From CAZMVY01 sp964617875 (lineage in GTDB: Bacteria > Planctomycetota > Phycisphaerae > UBA1845 > PWPN01): 35,739 nucleotides of DNA. The stretch spans positions 1 through 35,739 of the forward strand of contig CAZUAI010000056.1 in the NCBI GenBank assembly GCA_964617875.1, given 5' to 3'. The notes under the pieces are model-generated. The model was given only the letters and a program-made list of their open reading frames with translations. It did no database searches and had not been told where the DNA came from. Shown here piece after piece: positions 23,792 through 31,625 of the stretch. Both the position numbers and the translations under genes were made by a program. Positions within the stretch are counted from its first letter, which is position 1. Each line of letters begins with the position of its first letter.

Positions 23792-24385
23792 CGGCACGAC
23801 CCACAACACGACCCCGACAATCACAAGGCAGGTTCCGACGGCGGACGGAAGCAGGCTCCGCCGTTCGAGCTGGCGTTCGATCTGCGCACGGAGAGCATCC
23901 GTCGATCCGGGCCGGGGCTGCCCCTCGAGGCCCGACAGGTGGATCGAAACGCTGCCGAGCCACGGAAACGCGCTGCACTGGATGCGAAGACCCGCATCGG
24001 GGACCACCGCGTCCAGCCGGTCCCACGTGGCCGTCCACCCGAGCCGTCGGATCGCCTGGTTCAGCATGATGCGCATCTCGGCTTCGGTCGTGTGGTAGAC
24101 CACCCAACCCGCGCCGTGCTTCGGCAGGAGCGCAAAGAACGCGCTGAATACGATCGCCGCGCCGATGCCCAGGAGGCCCCACCACCCCTGCCCGACCAGG
24201 AACGGCACGGGGTACACGAGGATCGGGAGGAAAACCACCGTGAGCGTCACGAAATCCGCGCGGGATGAAACGAGCCGCGGATGCCGCTGGCTGTTTACCA
24301 ATCCAAGGATAATGAAATAGAGAGCGGGCGGCCCGAGATTCACGAGCAACTGCAGGACAAGGATCACGTTCGCCGTGCTGTCCAT
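23726..24385 (-). CDS. Membrane protein of unknown family
   Basis: 219 residues from ATG 24385. Two to three helices in the N-terminal third (VILVLQLLVNLGPPALYFII, LTVVFLPILVYPV, LLGIGAAIVFSAFFALL), a soluble middle of about 90 residues (TEAEMRIMLNQAIRRLGW and following), and a C-terminal helix (TCLVIVGVVLWVVPLWMMF). No family recognised. It is the third gene of a minus-strand set after the acidic and Arg-repeat proteins and overlaps the 3' end of the VanZ gene on the other strand by 66 bp, so antisense pairing of the two mRNAs is possible. Confidence 0.72.
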   Translation of the reverse strand: MDSTANVILVLQLLVNLGPPALYFIILGLVNSQRHPRLVSSRADFVTLTVVFLPILVYPVPFLVGQGWWGLLGIGAAIVFSAFFALLPKHGAGWVVYHTTEAEMRIMLNQAIRRLGWTATWDRLDAVVPDAGLRIQCSAFPWLGSVSIHLSGLEGQPRPGSTDALRAQIERQLERRSLLPSAVGTCLVIVGVVLWVVPLWMMFRHMDAIVDLVQHLLFA

Positions 24386-24472
24386 AATCCGATCCGTCGC
24401 CGGCCTCACCACCACCGCGTGCGCCGACCCCTGCCCGCTCCACATCCGCTGCCGGGTTCTGTCGCCGGGCGC

Positions 24473-24826
24473 TCAGCCCGCACCGCCGGTCACGGCCGGC
24501 GCTTCCGCAGGTCTGTCTATGTGCTCACCCTTCGGAGCCACCTTACGATACCCGAGAAAACGGATGACTTCAAACACCTCGCTCCAACTCGGGAAGGGTT
24601 TGTTATTCACCCGCTTGTATTCGTCGATCGCCATGACGAATTCCAGCAGCTCGCCCGAGAATTCGCCCTCCTCGGCGGCACGACGAATATCCGACCGGCG
24701 ACGTCCGGGACCGCGGCGACGGTCCAGCCCGTTCCGCCGATCCACGACCGAGTTGCGACGGTCCAGCTCCTTCCCCGGCTCTCCTGACAATGCTCGGCGT
24801 TCCGGCCCGGCGTATTCGACGTCCAT
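24473..24826 (-). CDS. Small arginine-repeat protein
   Basis: 117 residues. The first ~50 residues contain six Arg-Arg clusters spaced 4-14 residues apart (PERR, DRRN, DRRN, DRRRG, GRRRS, DIRR), a strongly basic, probably unfolded or nucleic-acid-binding stretch. The rest is a compact helical segment (LLEFVMAIDEYKRVNNKPF, FEVIRFLGYRKV). No named family; I believe similar small proteins occur in other planctomycetes. GAGGA precedes the ATG. It lies 51 bp downstream of the gene for the Glu/Asp-rich protein, so two oppositely charged products are likely made from one mRNA. Confidence 0.8.
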   Translation of the reverse strand: MDVEYAGPERRALSGEPGKELDRRNSVVDRRNGLDRRRGPGRRRSDIRRAAEEGEFSGELLEFVMAIDEYKRVNNKPFPSWSEVFEVIRFLGYRKVAPKGEHIDRPAEAPAVTGGAG

Positions 24827-24877
24827 GGCAATCCTCGGGGCAACAGAGCCCGCAACCCCGACCCGTGACGGAGCAGC

Positions 24878-25441
24878 TCACTCGTCGTCGTCGAAATCCT
24901 GTTCCTCTTCGTCGTCGTCGTCATCGAGGAACGCGTCATCGTCGTCCTCGTCCTCTTCCTCCTCTTCGTCCTCTTCGAACTCGCCCTCCTCCTCGTCGTC
25001 TTCGAACTCGTCAAAATCCTCGTCCTCCAACTCCTCCTCAAGGTCATCCTCTTCCTCCTCTTCTTCCTCCTCGCTCTCCTCGCCTTCCTCTTCCTCTTCT
25101 TCTTCGGTGTCGTCCTCGTCGTCGATGTCCTCGTCCTCGTCTTCGTCCTCGTCCTTGCGACGGCGAGCCCCGAGTACGATGCTTTCATCCTCAATGATCC
25201 CAATGGCCGCCCACGTCACGCCATCACCATCCGCCAGGCTCCCTGGAACGACGCCCACGCTCATCCGGGCCTCGATCGCGCACCCCAGCGCCGCCGGGAA
25301 CGGGAGCCATTCCTGCCAGTCGAACGGAAGGTCGGTCTCATACTCCCCACACGAGTGGTCATCGACCGTCACCGCCGCGCGTACCGCTCGCCGTGCCAGT
25401 TCCTTCGCGGATTGCCGGTTTGTCCGTTCCATGTCGAGCAT
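24878..25441 (-). CDS. Protein with ~90-residue Glu/Asp-rich tail
   Basis: 187 residues. Residues 1-96 form a short globular-looking domain (DLPFDWQEWLPFPAAL, VTWAAIGIIEDESIVLGARRRK) of unknown family; residues 97-187 are almost entirely Glu and Asp with scattered Phe/Leu, one of the most acidic stretches possible. Such tails act as histone- or DNA-mimics, cation buffers or RNA-polymerase delta-like domains; none is proven here. ATG 25441 follows AAGGAG; ATG 25432 is an alternative. A TTGACA promoter candidate lies ~190 bp upstream. Codons alternate GAG/GAC/GAA, so the tail is not a simple trinucleotide expansion. Confidence 0.82.
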   Translation of the reverse strand: MLDMERTNRQSAKELARRAVRAAVTVDDHSCGEYETDLPFDWQEWLPFPAALGCAIEARMSVGVVPGSLADGDGVTWAAIGIIEDESIVLGARRRKDEDEDEDEDIDDEDDTEEEEEEEGEESEEEEEEEEDDLEEELEDEDFDEFEDDEEEGEFEEDEEEEEDEDDDDAFLDDDDDEEEQDFDDDE

Positions 25442-25985
25442 CTTCGTCTTCTCCTTGATTACCGCCCCACCATGAGTGGCTTAATCGGCCAATGTGCCAT
25501 ATTCCATGATTATTCTTTGCCGTTGCCGGTCCCCGGTCGCCCCGCCGATTCGCGCGGCACGCGGCCGATCCGCCAATGGCACACAACCAACGACAAAACC
25601 GAAACGGCCTCCCCCAGGCCCCCGGCGGGCGCGTATTGTGAAACCCGGCTCCATTCTGTCAAGAGCCGGACACGGCCACTCAACCCACAACCCAAAGCTC
25701 ACGCAAGGATAAGGACGTGGACTCGAAACGCGCCACTCCAAAGAAGGCTTTGCCATACATCGAAGCGAATTACTGCCCTACCCGAATTAGTCCATCCTCC
25801 CACTACTTGCCAAAGCTGCCTCCCCGGCTTCGGGCGTACCCCCATCTGATGTCGCCAATATGCCTTCGGGATGGGGGCAGCCGGAAACCGCGTGGAATAC
25901 GATCTGAGCGACGCCGCATACGCCATGTGTACCTCTACCCACAACACCTCGATCCTGGGTATCCTTGGGGTTGGAGAGGAGTCGG
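25442..25985. other. Lower-GC gene-free region with structured elements
   Basis: No convincing gene on either strand; possible frames of 60-180 codons have odd composition and no ribosome sites. G+C falls to around 50% in parts (for example 25741-25800). Inverted repeats include CCCCCATC (25839-25846) with GATGGGGG (25870-25877), flanked by CCGGCT (25824-25829) with AGCCGG (25879-25884), and TGGACT (25718-25723) with AGTCCA (25789-25794). It lies between the HlyD stop and the acidic-protein leader. A small RNA or an acquired fragment is possible. Confidence 0.5.
25635..25662 (-). promoter_or_regulatory. Candidate promoter for the acidic/Arg-repeat gene set
   Basis: On the minus strand: perfect TTGACA (25662-25657), 16-bp spacer, CACAAT (25640-25635). 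The transcript would have a leader of about 190 bases before ATG 25441. Confidence 0.45.
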
Positions 25986-27224
25986 TCAAGAGCGGAGGCG
26001 TTGCCCGTCGATCAACTTCTCCAGGTTTTCCGCGGCGATGGACTGTCCTTCGTTGAGGCCGTGGAGGACCTCGAACTGGTTGCCGCTCTGCTTGCCGAGC
26101 GTGATTCGAGTCTGCCGCAGGCGGCCGTCATCCACGACGAAGACCCTGGCGGTGTTGGCGTTCGGGTCGCGGAGACAGGCGGTGGCGGGAATCCACAGGC
26201 TTGCCGTGCCACGGGTCGTGGCGGGCGCCGTGGCGGGCTCGTCGGCGAGGAAGACAACCTGAGCCGATCCCTCGTAGCGAAGGTACTCGTCGGGGTTCTC
26301 GATGCGGACCTTCACCTGGACCGTCGCCTTCGAGTAGTTCGCGCCCGGGTCGAGCCACATCACGTGGCCCGGATAGCGGCGGTCCTTGTACGCATCAGGC
26401 GTGATCGTGCAGGGCATGCCCTTGCGGATCCGGTTGATGTCGAGTTCGCTGATGTCCACCTCGACGCGGGCGGCGTTCATGTCGGCGATGGTGCCGAACT
26501 GGGCGTTGGCGTTGGCGCCACGGCCGCCCTCGGCCGCGACGAAGTCCCCGACCTCAACGTTGCGCTCGAGGATGACTCCGTCGATCGGCGCGACGACCTC
26601 GCAATCGCTCAAGGCCTTCTCGTTGTAGCGGAGCAGGGCCTCGGCGGCGGCGAGCTGCGCCTGCGCTTCCTCCAGCGCCCGCCGTGAGTCGGCGTATTCG
26701 ATCTCCGGGGCGGTGCCGTCGCGGTAGAGACGATCCACGCGGGTGAAGTTGGTCTTCTGGAAGGCCAGATTGGCCCTGGCCCGCTCCACCTGGGCGGCGG
26801 CCTCGTCCCGGCGGGCCCGGTAGATGACGTCTTCAATCCGCGCGAGAATCTGGCCCTTCTTCACCCGGTGGCCCTGCTCGAAATACAACGCGGTAATCTG
26901 GCCCGAGACCTTGGTCGTGACCTGCACCTTATGGTCGGAAACGATCTTGCCGGTCGCCGTCAGCACAGGGGCGGGCTCCGGCTCGGGCTGGCGCACAACG
27001 TTGACGAGACGAACGTCGTTCGCCCTGGCCGACCCGGGCATCATGAGGCCGATGCGCTCCCGCTCGAAGTACACGCCGGCCCCGACGAGCCCGAGGACGA
27101 CGCAAACGAGGACGAACTTCAACAGACCCCGACCGCCGGGCCCGGCCGCACCGCCGGCCGGTCGCCGATCCTTCGGGATCCGGAGGCTCTGAAGCTGACC
27201 TCGGACGTCGGGTACTTCGCTCAT
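25986..27224 (-). CDS. HlyD/MacA-type periplasmic adaptor subunit
   Basis: 412 residues. Cytoplasmic Pro/Gly-rich N terminus, one membrane helix (about 34-53), then the membrane-fusion protein pattern: a lipoyl half-motif (GKIVSDHKVQVTTKVSG, GHRVKKGQILARIED), an alpha-hairpin rich in Ala/Glu/Arg (about 135-215), the second lipoyl half (VVAPIDGVILERNVEVGDFV), and beta-barrel and membrane-proximal domains. It connects an inner-membrane transporter to the exterior. It starts 19 bp after the second permease, completing a permease-permease-adaptor operon. No ABC ATPase accompanies it. Confidence 0.92.
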   Translation of the reverse strand: MSEVPDVRGQLQSLRIPKDRRPAGGAAGPGGRGLLKFVLVCVVLGLVGAGVYFERERIGLMMPGSARANDVRLVNVVRQPEPEPAPVLTATGKIVSDHKVQVTTKVSGQITALYFEQGHRVKKGQILARIEDVIYRARRDEAAAQVERARANLAFQKTNFTRVDRLYRDGTAPEIEYADSRRALEEAQAQLAAAEALLRYNEKALSDCEVVAPIDGVILERNVEVGDFVAAEGGRGANANAQFGTIADMNAARVEVDISELDINRIRKGMPCTITPDAYKDRRYPGHVMWLDPGANYSKATVQVKVRIENPDEYLRYEGSAQVVFLADEPATAPATTRGTASLWIPATACLRDPNANTARVFVVDDGRLRQTRITLGKQSGNQFEVLHGLNEGQSIAAENLEKLIDGQRLRS

Positions 27225-27243
27225 GAGCTATGGCTATTCATCG

Positions 27244-28416
27244 TTAGGCTTTGCGCAAGGCTTCAATCACATGGGTTCTTGATGCCCGAACCGCCGGGGC
27301 GAGCGAACCAATGATACCAACGGCCATTGCCACGGAGAGGGCCGTTGCCTGGATTCCGGGGGTCACTCTCAGCTCGAACGCAAGCACCGTCCACGTTGTG
27401 TCCGATAAAAAGTCCTGGCGGGATCCGCTGGCAAGGAGGCTCAGGGCCAGGCCGACCACGCACGCGGACGTGCAGATCAGCAGCGACTCAATCACGAAGG
27501 CAATCAGGATGGAGCCTCGCGGGAAGCCGATCGTTCGCAGCATGGCGATTTCGCGTCGTCGACCATCGACGGCGGCGTACATCGTGTTTGCGACGGCAAA
27601 GGCCGCGCCGATCGCCATAAAGCCGACAAGGACGCTCGTCAAGACAATGATCTCACGTGTCTTCGAGGAAAGCTCCTCGTAGTAGTCCGTCTCGAGCTTG
27701 GCTTGGAAGTTGACGGCCGGCCCATTGATGTAGGCGATGGCCTCGGATGCACGCGCAGGATCTTCAAGGCGGATCAAGGCACTTGTCGTGAAGCGACGGC
27801 CGTAGGCGTCCTGGGCGGCGGTGCGCGGCACCCAGATCTCGCTTTCCGTCGCGCTGCCGCCGGCCTCGAAGACGCCGACCACCTTGAACGTGCGGTTGCC
27901 GAGCCGGCCGATCGGCAGCTCGCCGCCGAGATCCAGGCCGGCGTAGCGTTGCTGCGCCGCCTTGCCGACGACGGCCTCGAGCGCGCCGGACCGGCAGCGC
28001 CGGCCGCCGATGATGCGGACGTTGTCATGGATGGTGAAGGCGATGTCATCGACGCCGCGGACGGCGACATTCGCCATCGTGCCCCTGGGGCCGCGCCGCG
28101 GGATGGAGGTCTGGGCGCAGAGTTCGTTGCTGATCAGAAGCCGGCCTTCGGCGTCTCTGGCAACGCCGGGGGTCGCGGTGAGACGGGCGGCCTCCTCGGG
28201 CAGAAGGAAACTGGTGGTCTCGGCCGTCGCGCCCGGCTTGAGGACGATGAGGTTTCTCGGGCTGCCGCTGGCGGCGAGCGAGGCGCGGATGCCGGCGGCG
28301 AACGAGAGCAGGATGGTCAGGACGCAGACGACGACCATGACAACGACGAACGTAAGCGTCGTGCTGAGCTTCCGCACGAAGAGGTTTCGCCAGTTGTAGC
28401 TGAGCGGCAGGGCCAT
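27244..28416 (-). CDS. MacB/FtsX-type ABC transporter permease (second of pair)
   Basis: 390 residues. N-terminal helix (STTLTFVVVMVVVCVLTILL), a periplasmic domain (about 45-255) and three C-terminal helices with the FtsX signature region (IAMLRTIGFPRGSILIAFVI). ATG 28416 was chosen because MALPLSYNWRNLFVRK is a standard beginning for this family and upstream residues in the frame do not belong. It starts 11 bp after the first permease ends, with no ribosome site of its own, suggesting translational coupling. Probably forms a heterodimer with that permease. Confidence 0.9.
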   Translation of the reverse strand: MALPLSYNWRNLFVRKLSTTLTFVVVMVVVCVLTILLSFAAGIRASLAASGSPRNLIVLKPGATAETTSFLLPEEAARLTATPGVARDAEGRLLISNELCAQTSIPRRGPRGTMANVAVRGVDDIAFTIHDNVRIIGGRRCRSGALEAVVGKAAQQRYAGLDLGGELPIGRLGNRTFKVVGVFEAGGSATESEIWVPRTAAQDAYGRRFTTSALIRLEDPARASEAIAYINGPAVNFQAKLETDYYEELSSKTREIIVLTSVLVGFMAIGAAFAVANTMYAAVDGRRREIAMLRTIGFPRGSILIAFVIESLLICTSACVVGLALSLLASGSRQDFLSDTTWTVLAFELRVTPGIQATALSVAMAVGIIGSLAPAVRASRTHVIEALRKA

Positions 28417-28427
28417 GGCGCGCCATT

Positions 28428-29597
28428 CTATTCGAGGGTGCGCATCGCGGCCACGACCTTGAGGCGCATGGCCGCCCAGGCGGGCCACGCCGCCGCGACG
28501 AGGCCGATCATCAGCGAGATCACCAGGGCCTTGGCACAAACGGAGGGCTGCACGTCCAGGTGCAGGATCAGCGGGACCTGGTAGTTCTTCAGGGGCGTAT
28601 GGGTGAAGGCGACATAGGGTCCGAGGGCGCCGATCAGGCCGCTGATGGTGCAGAGGAGGAGGCTCTCGGCCTGAATCTGGGCGAAGACAAAGCCCCCGCC
28701 GAAGCCCATGGACTTGAGCGTCGCGATTTCGCTGATACGGTCGCGGAGGTTCATGCTCATGGTGTTGGCGGCGGCCATGACGGCGACGAAGACGGTGACG
28801 ACGGCAAGGATCGTGAGGTTCCGCGGCAGGTCGAACTGCTGCGTGATGAACTCGTTCATGAAGGCCTTCTCGTCCTGGGTCTTGGTTTCGTCGAGACTGC
28901 CCTTGAAGAGGCGGTCGATCTCGACGCGGAAGTGATCGAGGTCCGCCTGGGTCGCGCACTTGACGAAGAAGAAGCCGACCCAACCCTCGGGAATGCCGGC
29001 CGCCTTGAGCTTCTCCTCGATATAGTCACGGCGGCACCAGTTGGTGAGGGCGTCCTTGGTGTTCCGGCCGATGCAGATGACGTGATACTCCGTCTCGTCG
29101 TAGGGCGGCAGCGACGAGCGGATGGTGATGCGGTCGCCGAGCTTCCACCGGAACTGGGCGGCGGTCGCGGAGCCGACGATGATGGCCTGGCGATCGCGCT
29201 TCCAGGCGTCGAGTTCATCGGGCGTCAGGTCGTACTCGGGGAACGTCACGGGGAAGGTGTCCGGATCGACGCCGAGAGTGGACAGAGGCCGAGGGTCGTG
29301 CTCGACCTTGCCGCCGATCCACCGCATCCCGCAGACCGAGACGAGGCGTGTCCGCGCAGGATCGAGCGATTCAATCTTGGCCCGGTAGCCCTCGGGGAGG
29401 GGATTCACGAGCGAGACCCGGTGCGTGACGGCGAGACGAAGCTGCTTCGCGGAATTGTCAAGGAAACGCTCGATGCCATCCACGACGGCCATCGAGAGGA
29501 CGTAAATGGCGATGGGGAGCGCGATGGCAGCAAACGTGAGCGTGAGCCTCAGCGGGTTGCGGGTGAGGTTGCGGTAGAGATAGATCAGGCGAAGCAT
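28428..29597 (-). CDS. MacB/FtsX-type ABC transporter permease (first of pair)
   Basis: 389 residues. Begins MLRLIYLYRNLTRNPLRL, a typical FtsX/MacB permease start, then a helix, a periplasmic domain (about 45-265), and three C-terminal helices with EIATLKSMGFGGGFVFA. It shares layout but little sequence with the next gene, fitting a heterodimeric LolC/LolE- or MacB-like transporter. A TATACA -10 element lies only 8 bp upstream of the ATG, so the mRNA may be leaderless. The operon lacks an ATPase; one must act in trans if the transporter works. Confidence 0.9.
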   Translation of the reverse strand: MLRLIYLYRNLTRNPLRLTLTFAAIALPIAIYVLSMAVVDGIERFLDNSAKQLRLAVTHRVSLVNPLPEGYRAKIESLDPARTRLVSVCGMRWIGGKVEHDPRPLSTLGVDPDTFPVTFPEYDLTPDELDAWKRDRQAIIVGSATAAQFRWKLGDRITIRSSLPPYDETEYHVICIGRNTKDALTNWCRRDYIEEKLKAAGIPEGWVGFFFVKCATQADLDHFRVEIDRLFKGSLDETKTQDEKAFMNEFITQQFDLPRNLTILAVVTVFVAVMAAANTMSMNLRDRISEIATLKSMGFGGGFVFAQIQAESLLLCTISGLIGALGPYVAFTHTPLKNYQVPLILHLDVQPSVCAKALVISLMIGLVAAAWPAWAAMRLKVVAAMRTLE

Positions 29598-29605
29598 GAC
29601 ACTAT

Positions 29606-29634
29606 TGTATACGTTGCTGTTGTCGTGTGCGCAA
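29606..29634 (-). promoter_or_regulatory. Candidate promoter of the permease-adaptor operon (leaderless)
   Basis: Minus strand: TTGCGC (29634-29629), 17-bp spacer, TATACA (29611-29606), with an overlapping TACAAT. The -10 ends 8 bp before ATG 29597, so transcription would start at or next to the ATG. No Shine-Dalgarno is present, consistent with a leaderless message. Confidence 0.45.
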
Positions 29635-29683
29635 CGGGGGCGTAAGGATGCACGGCCGCACGTGTGAAAGGGGCGTGCTTGCA

Positions 29684-29712
29684 TTTAAACCGTCAGGATG
29701 GAATCATATAAT
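29684..29712 (+). promoter_or_regulatory. Candidate promoter for the PH-like membrane protein
   Basis: TTTAAA (29684-29689), 17-bp spacer, perfect TATAAT (29707-29712), about 87 bp upstream of ATG 29799. The -35 is weak. Confidence 0.45.
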
Positions 29713-29798
29713 GCTTGAATGCCGCGGTGGCGCGGCGGCAAGACACCCAGGGCCGGTGGCCCGGCCTGTGCAGTCAAACGAAACCCGGATGGCGTACT

Positions 29799-30614
29799 AT
29801 GAATCGAATTGAAACTGGAACGACCGGCGAACGGTGGATTCGGTGTGCCCTGTTTATCGGCATGTTCTCTGTCTTTGGCGGGTGGTTTGCCTACGACGGG
29901 TGGGTGAAGTATCCAAGCAAGAACCTTGAGGCGTTCAAACAGGAGCTTCCGAAAGAAGGACAGTCCGGCAACATCACGATCAACCCGCGCGTCACGCTCG
30001 CAAGGGTGGTTCCCTTCAAGGCGGCCCTTCGTCACAGGGACGGGGGCGTCGATCCCCAGGCGAAGGACACGGTAGTCACGCCCAACCAACTGGTTACGGC
30101 ACTCGGCGACCCCGCGTTCGAGGATCGCGCTACCGGCCACATGTACTTCATCGGCCCCGCGCTCCTCGTGGTGGCCAGGCCGGTCGAGGGGAAGCTGCGA
30201 CTCGAAAGCGACCTCGAGCTGAAGCCCAGCAAGGAGCGCACGGAGAAGGACATCCAGGGGCAGAAGTCCACGGCGATCATCCTGGCCGTTGTCGTCGTCA
30301 TCGCGCTGATCCAGCTCGTCCGCATCCTGACCACGTGCGTCATCGTGGACGACCAGGGGCTGAACTACAATGGGAAAGCGATCGCGTGGGATGCGATGAC
30401 GGGCCTGGACGCCTCGCGATACCGGGAGAAGGGCTGGGTGGATCTCGAATACAAGAGCGGCGAGGAGGTCGACGCCCTTCGCCTCGACAATTACAAGATC
30501 AGGGAGTTTGAAGCGGTCGTCACGGCGATCTGCGAACGGAAGGGCTTCGCCAACCCGATCACGGCGGCCAGGGCGGAATCCGAACACGACGCCGAACCGG
30601 ACGCCAACGCCTGA
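29799..30614 (+). CDS. Two-helix membrane protein with C-terminal bacterial PH-like domain
   Basis: 271 residues. Helix 1 near residues 15-32 (CALFIGMFSVFGGWFAY), an extracytoplasmic region of about 120 residues, helix 2 near 158-176 (AIILAVVVVIALIQLV), and a C-terminal domain with VDDQGLNYNGKAIAWDAMTG, a pattern seen in bacterial PH-like (bPH/DUF) domains where a conserved Trp follows a Gly-containing strand. Function unknown. It lies between two divergent/convergent sets and has its own promoter candidate, so it is probably a single-gene unit. It converges on the isomerase gene with 21 bp between stops. Confidence 0.78.
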   Translation: MNRIETGTTGERWIRCALFIGMFSVFGGWFAYDGWVKYPSKNLEAFKQELPKEGQSGNITINPRVTLARVVPFKAALRHRDGGVDPQAKDTVVTPNQLVTALGDPAFEDRATGHMYFIGPALLVVARPVEGKLRLESDLELKPSKERTEKDIQGQKSTAIILAVVVVIALIQLVRILTTCVIVDDQGLNYNGKAIAWDAMTGLDASRYREKGWVDLEYKSGEEVDALRLDNYKIREFEAVVTAICERKGFANPITAARAESEHDAEPDANA

Positions 30615-30635
30615 ACCCGGAAGCCTGCGCCGCCT

Positions 30636-31613
30636 TCACTCGAAGCGCACGCCGATCTTCTCGCCCGTTTCCAGCAGGGACCTCCGCGCCTTGTCGTATT
30701 CCTCGGCGTTGGCACAGTGCTCGATCATCAGCGGGGCATCCTGCGGCAAAGCGGCCACGCGCCGCACGTACGTCGCAAGGTCCATCCGGCCCGAGCCGGC
30801 CGGCACCTCGCGGAAATGCACGTTCATCTCAACGTCCCACACCAGGTCCTTCGCGTGGCAACTGACGATGTGCGGGCCCAGCTTGTCGAAGATCTCGTTG
30901 CACAGGTCGGTATTGCGGTAGAACCGCTCGGGCGAGTTGACCAGATTGCACAGGTCCACATGAACGCCGAAGCCCTGGCGATCGACCGCCTTGAGCAGCC
31001 GCAGGTAAGCATCCGGCGAATCCGGCAGGGCCCAGCCGATCATTTCGAGGCAGAACTTCGCCCGCTTCGGCTTGACGGCATCGACGATCTTGCGGACGTT
31101 CTCCACCGTCTCGTCGAAGAGCCGCGGCGACAGGTTGTCCGGGTGCGGGCCGAACCACGATTCGGTGTTGTACGAGCCGGCGATATCCACGCAGCAGCGT
31201 GCGCCGATCGCCTCGGCCAGCGCCAGGCCCTCGGTCACGGTCTTGAGGTTCGCCTTGCGCTTCTCCGCGTCGGCCTCGAGCAGGTTGCACCAGCGGCCGA
31301 CCTCGGCGATGACGACGTCGTGCTTGCGGAACGCGTCGGATATCGCACGGATGCGGGCCGCATCCTCCAGCGAGACGCCGGGGCAGTAGGCCGCGCGATA
31401 CCTGACCTTGCGGTGGGCCAGGGCGAGTGCCTCGGGGTCGTCGCCGGCGTTGAAGACCGGCCCGCCGAGCCGGACGGGATGCCTTGCGCGAGCCGGTTCG
31501 CGCACAGGTTCCTCCGCCCGAAGCGGCTCCGCCGTGCCGGCCAGCCCGGCGGCGGCGATGGCGCCGACCGATCGGCCCAGAAAACTGCGGCGATTCATCC
31601 GTGACCGAGTCAT
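30636..31613 (-). CDS. Tat-exported sugar phosphate isomerase/epimerase-like TIM barrel
   Basis: 325 residues. A twin-arginine signal (MNRRSFLGRSVGAIAAAGL) precedes an AP-endonuclease-2-type TIM barrel with metal-ligand candidates in CLEMIGWAL (Glu), VHVDLCN (His/Asp), SCHAKDL (His/Asp) and IEHCANAEEY (Glu). Family members isomerise or epimerise sugars or inositols; substrate unknown. Export by Tat fits the other envelope proteins in this minus-strand set. ATG 31613 is preceded by GGGGGA; ATG 31598 (MNRR) is a possible later start. It begins 12 bp after the triple-domain PPIase stop. Confidence 0.9.
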   Translation of the reverse strand: MTRSRMNRRSFLGRSVGAIAAAGLAGTAEPLRAEEPVREPARARHPVRLGGPVFNAGDDPEALALAHRKVRYRAAYCPGVSLEDAARIRAISDAFRKHDVVIAEVGRWCNLLEADAEKRKANLKTVTEGLALAEAIGARCCVDIAGSYNTESWFGPHPDNLSPRLFDETVENVRKIVDAVKPKRAKFCLEMIGWALPDSPDAYLRLLKAVDRQGFGVHVDLCNLVNSPERFYRNTDLCNEIFDKLGPHIVSCHAKDLVWDVEMNVHFREVPAGSGRMDLATYVRRVAALPQDAPLMIEHCANAEEYDKARRSLLETGEKIGVRFE

Positions 31614-31625
31614 GGATTCCCCCTG

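Noticed and set aside
24900..25145. Trinucleotide-repeat expansion as the origin of the acidic tail.
   Set aside because: Glu and Asp codons vary (GAG, GAA, GAC, GAT) without a fixed repeat unit, so the tail looks maintained at protein level.
24878..25170. A Ser-rich plus-strand frame opposite the acidic tail.
   Set aside because: It is the reverse complement of Glu/Asp codons, which automatically gives Ser/Pro/Leu runs; no other support.
25718..25794. A 77-base segment closed by TGGACT/AGTCCA that has the length of a tRNA, with TTCGAGTCC on the minus strand.
   Set aside because: No pairing T-arm, D-arm or anticodon arm can be drawn in either orientation, so it is not a tRNA; kept only as an inverted repeat.
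25717..25989. Reading frames on both strands of the lower-GC region.
   Set aside because: No ribosome sites, unusual amino-acid composition and no family resemblance; described as a gene-free region instead.
27244..28983. Upstream extension of the second permease reading frame to 28983.
   Set aside because: The extra 189 codons lie antiparallel in register with the first permease gene's DNA and do not resemble protein; the family start MALPLSYNWRNLF at 28416 is clear.
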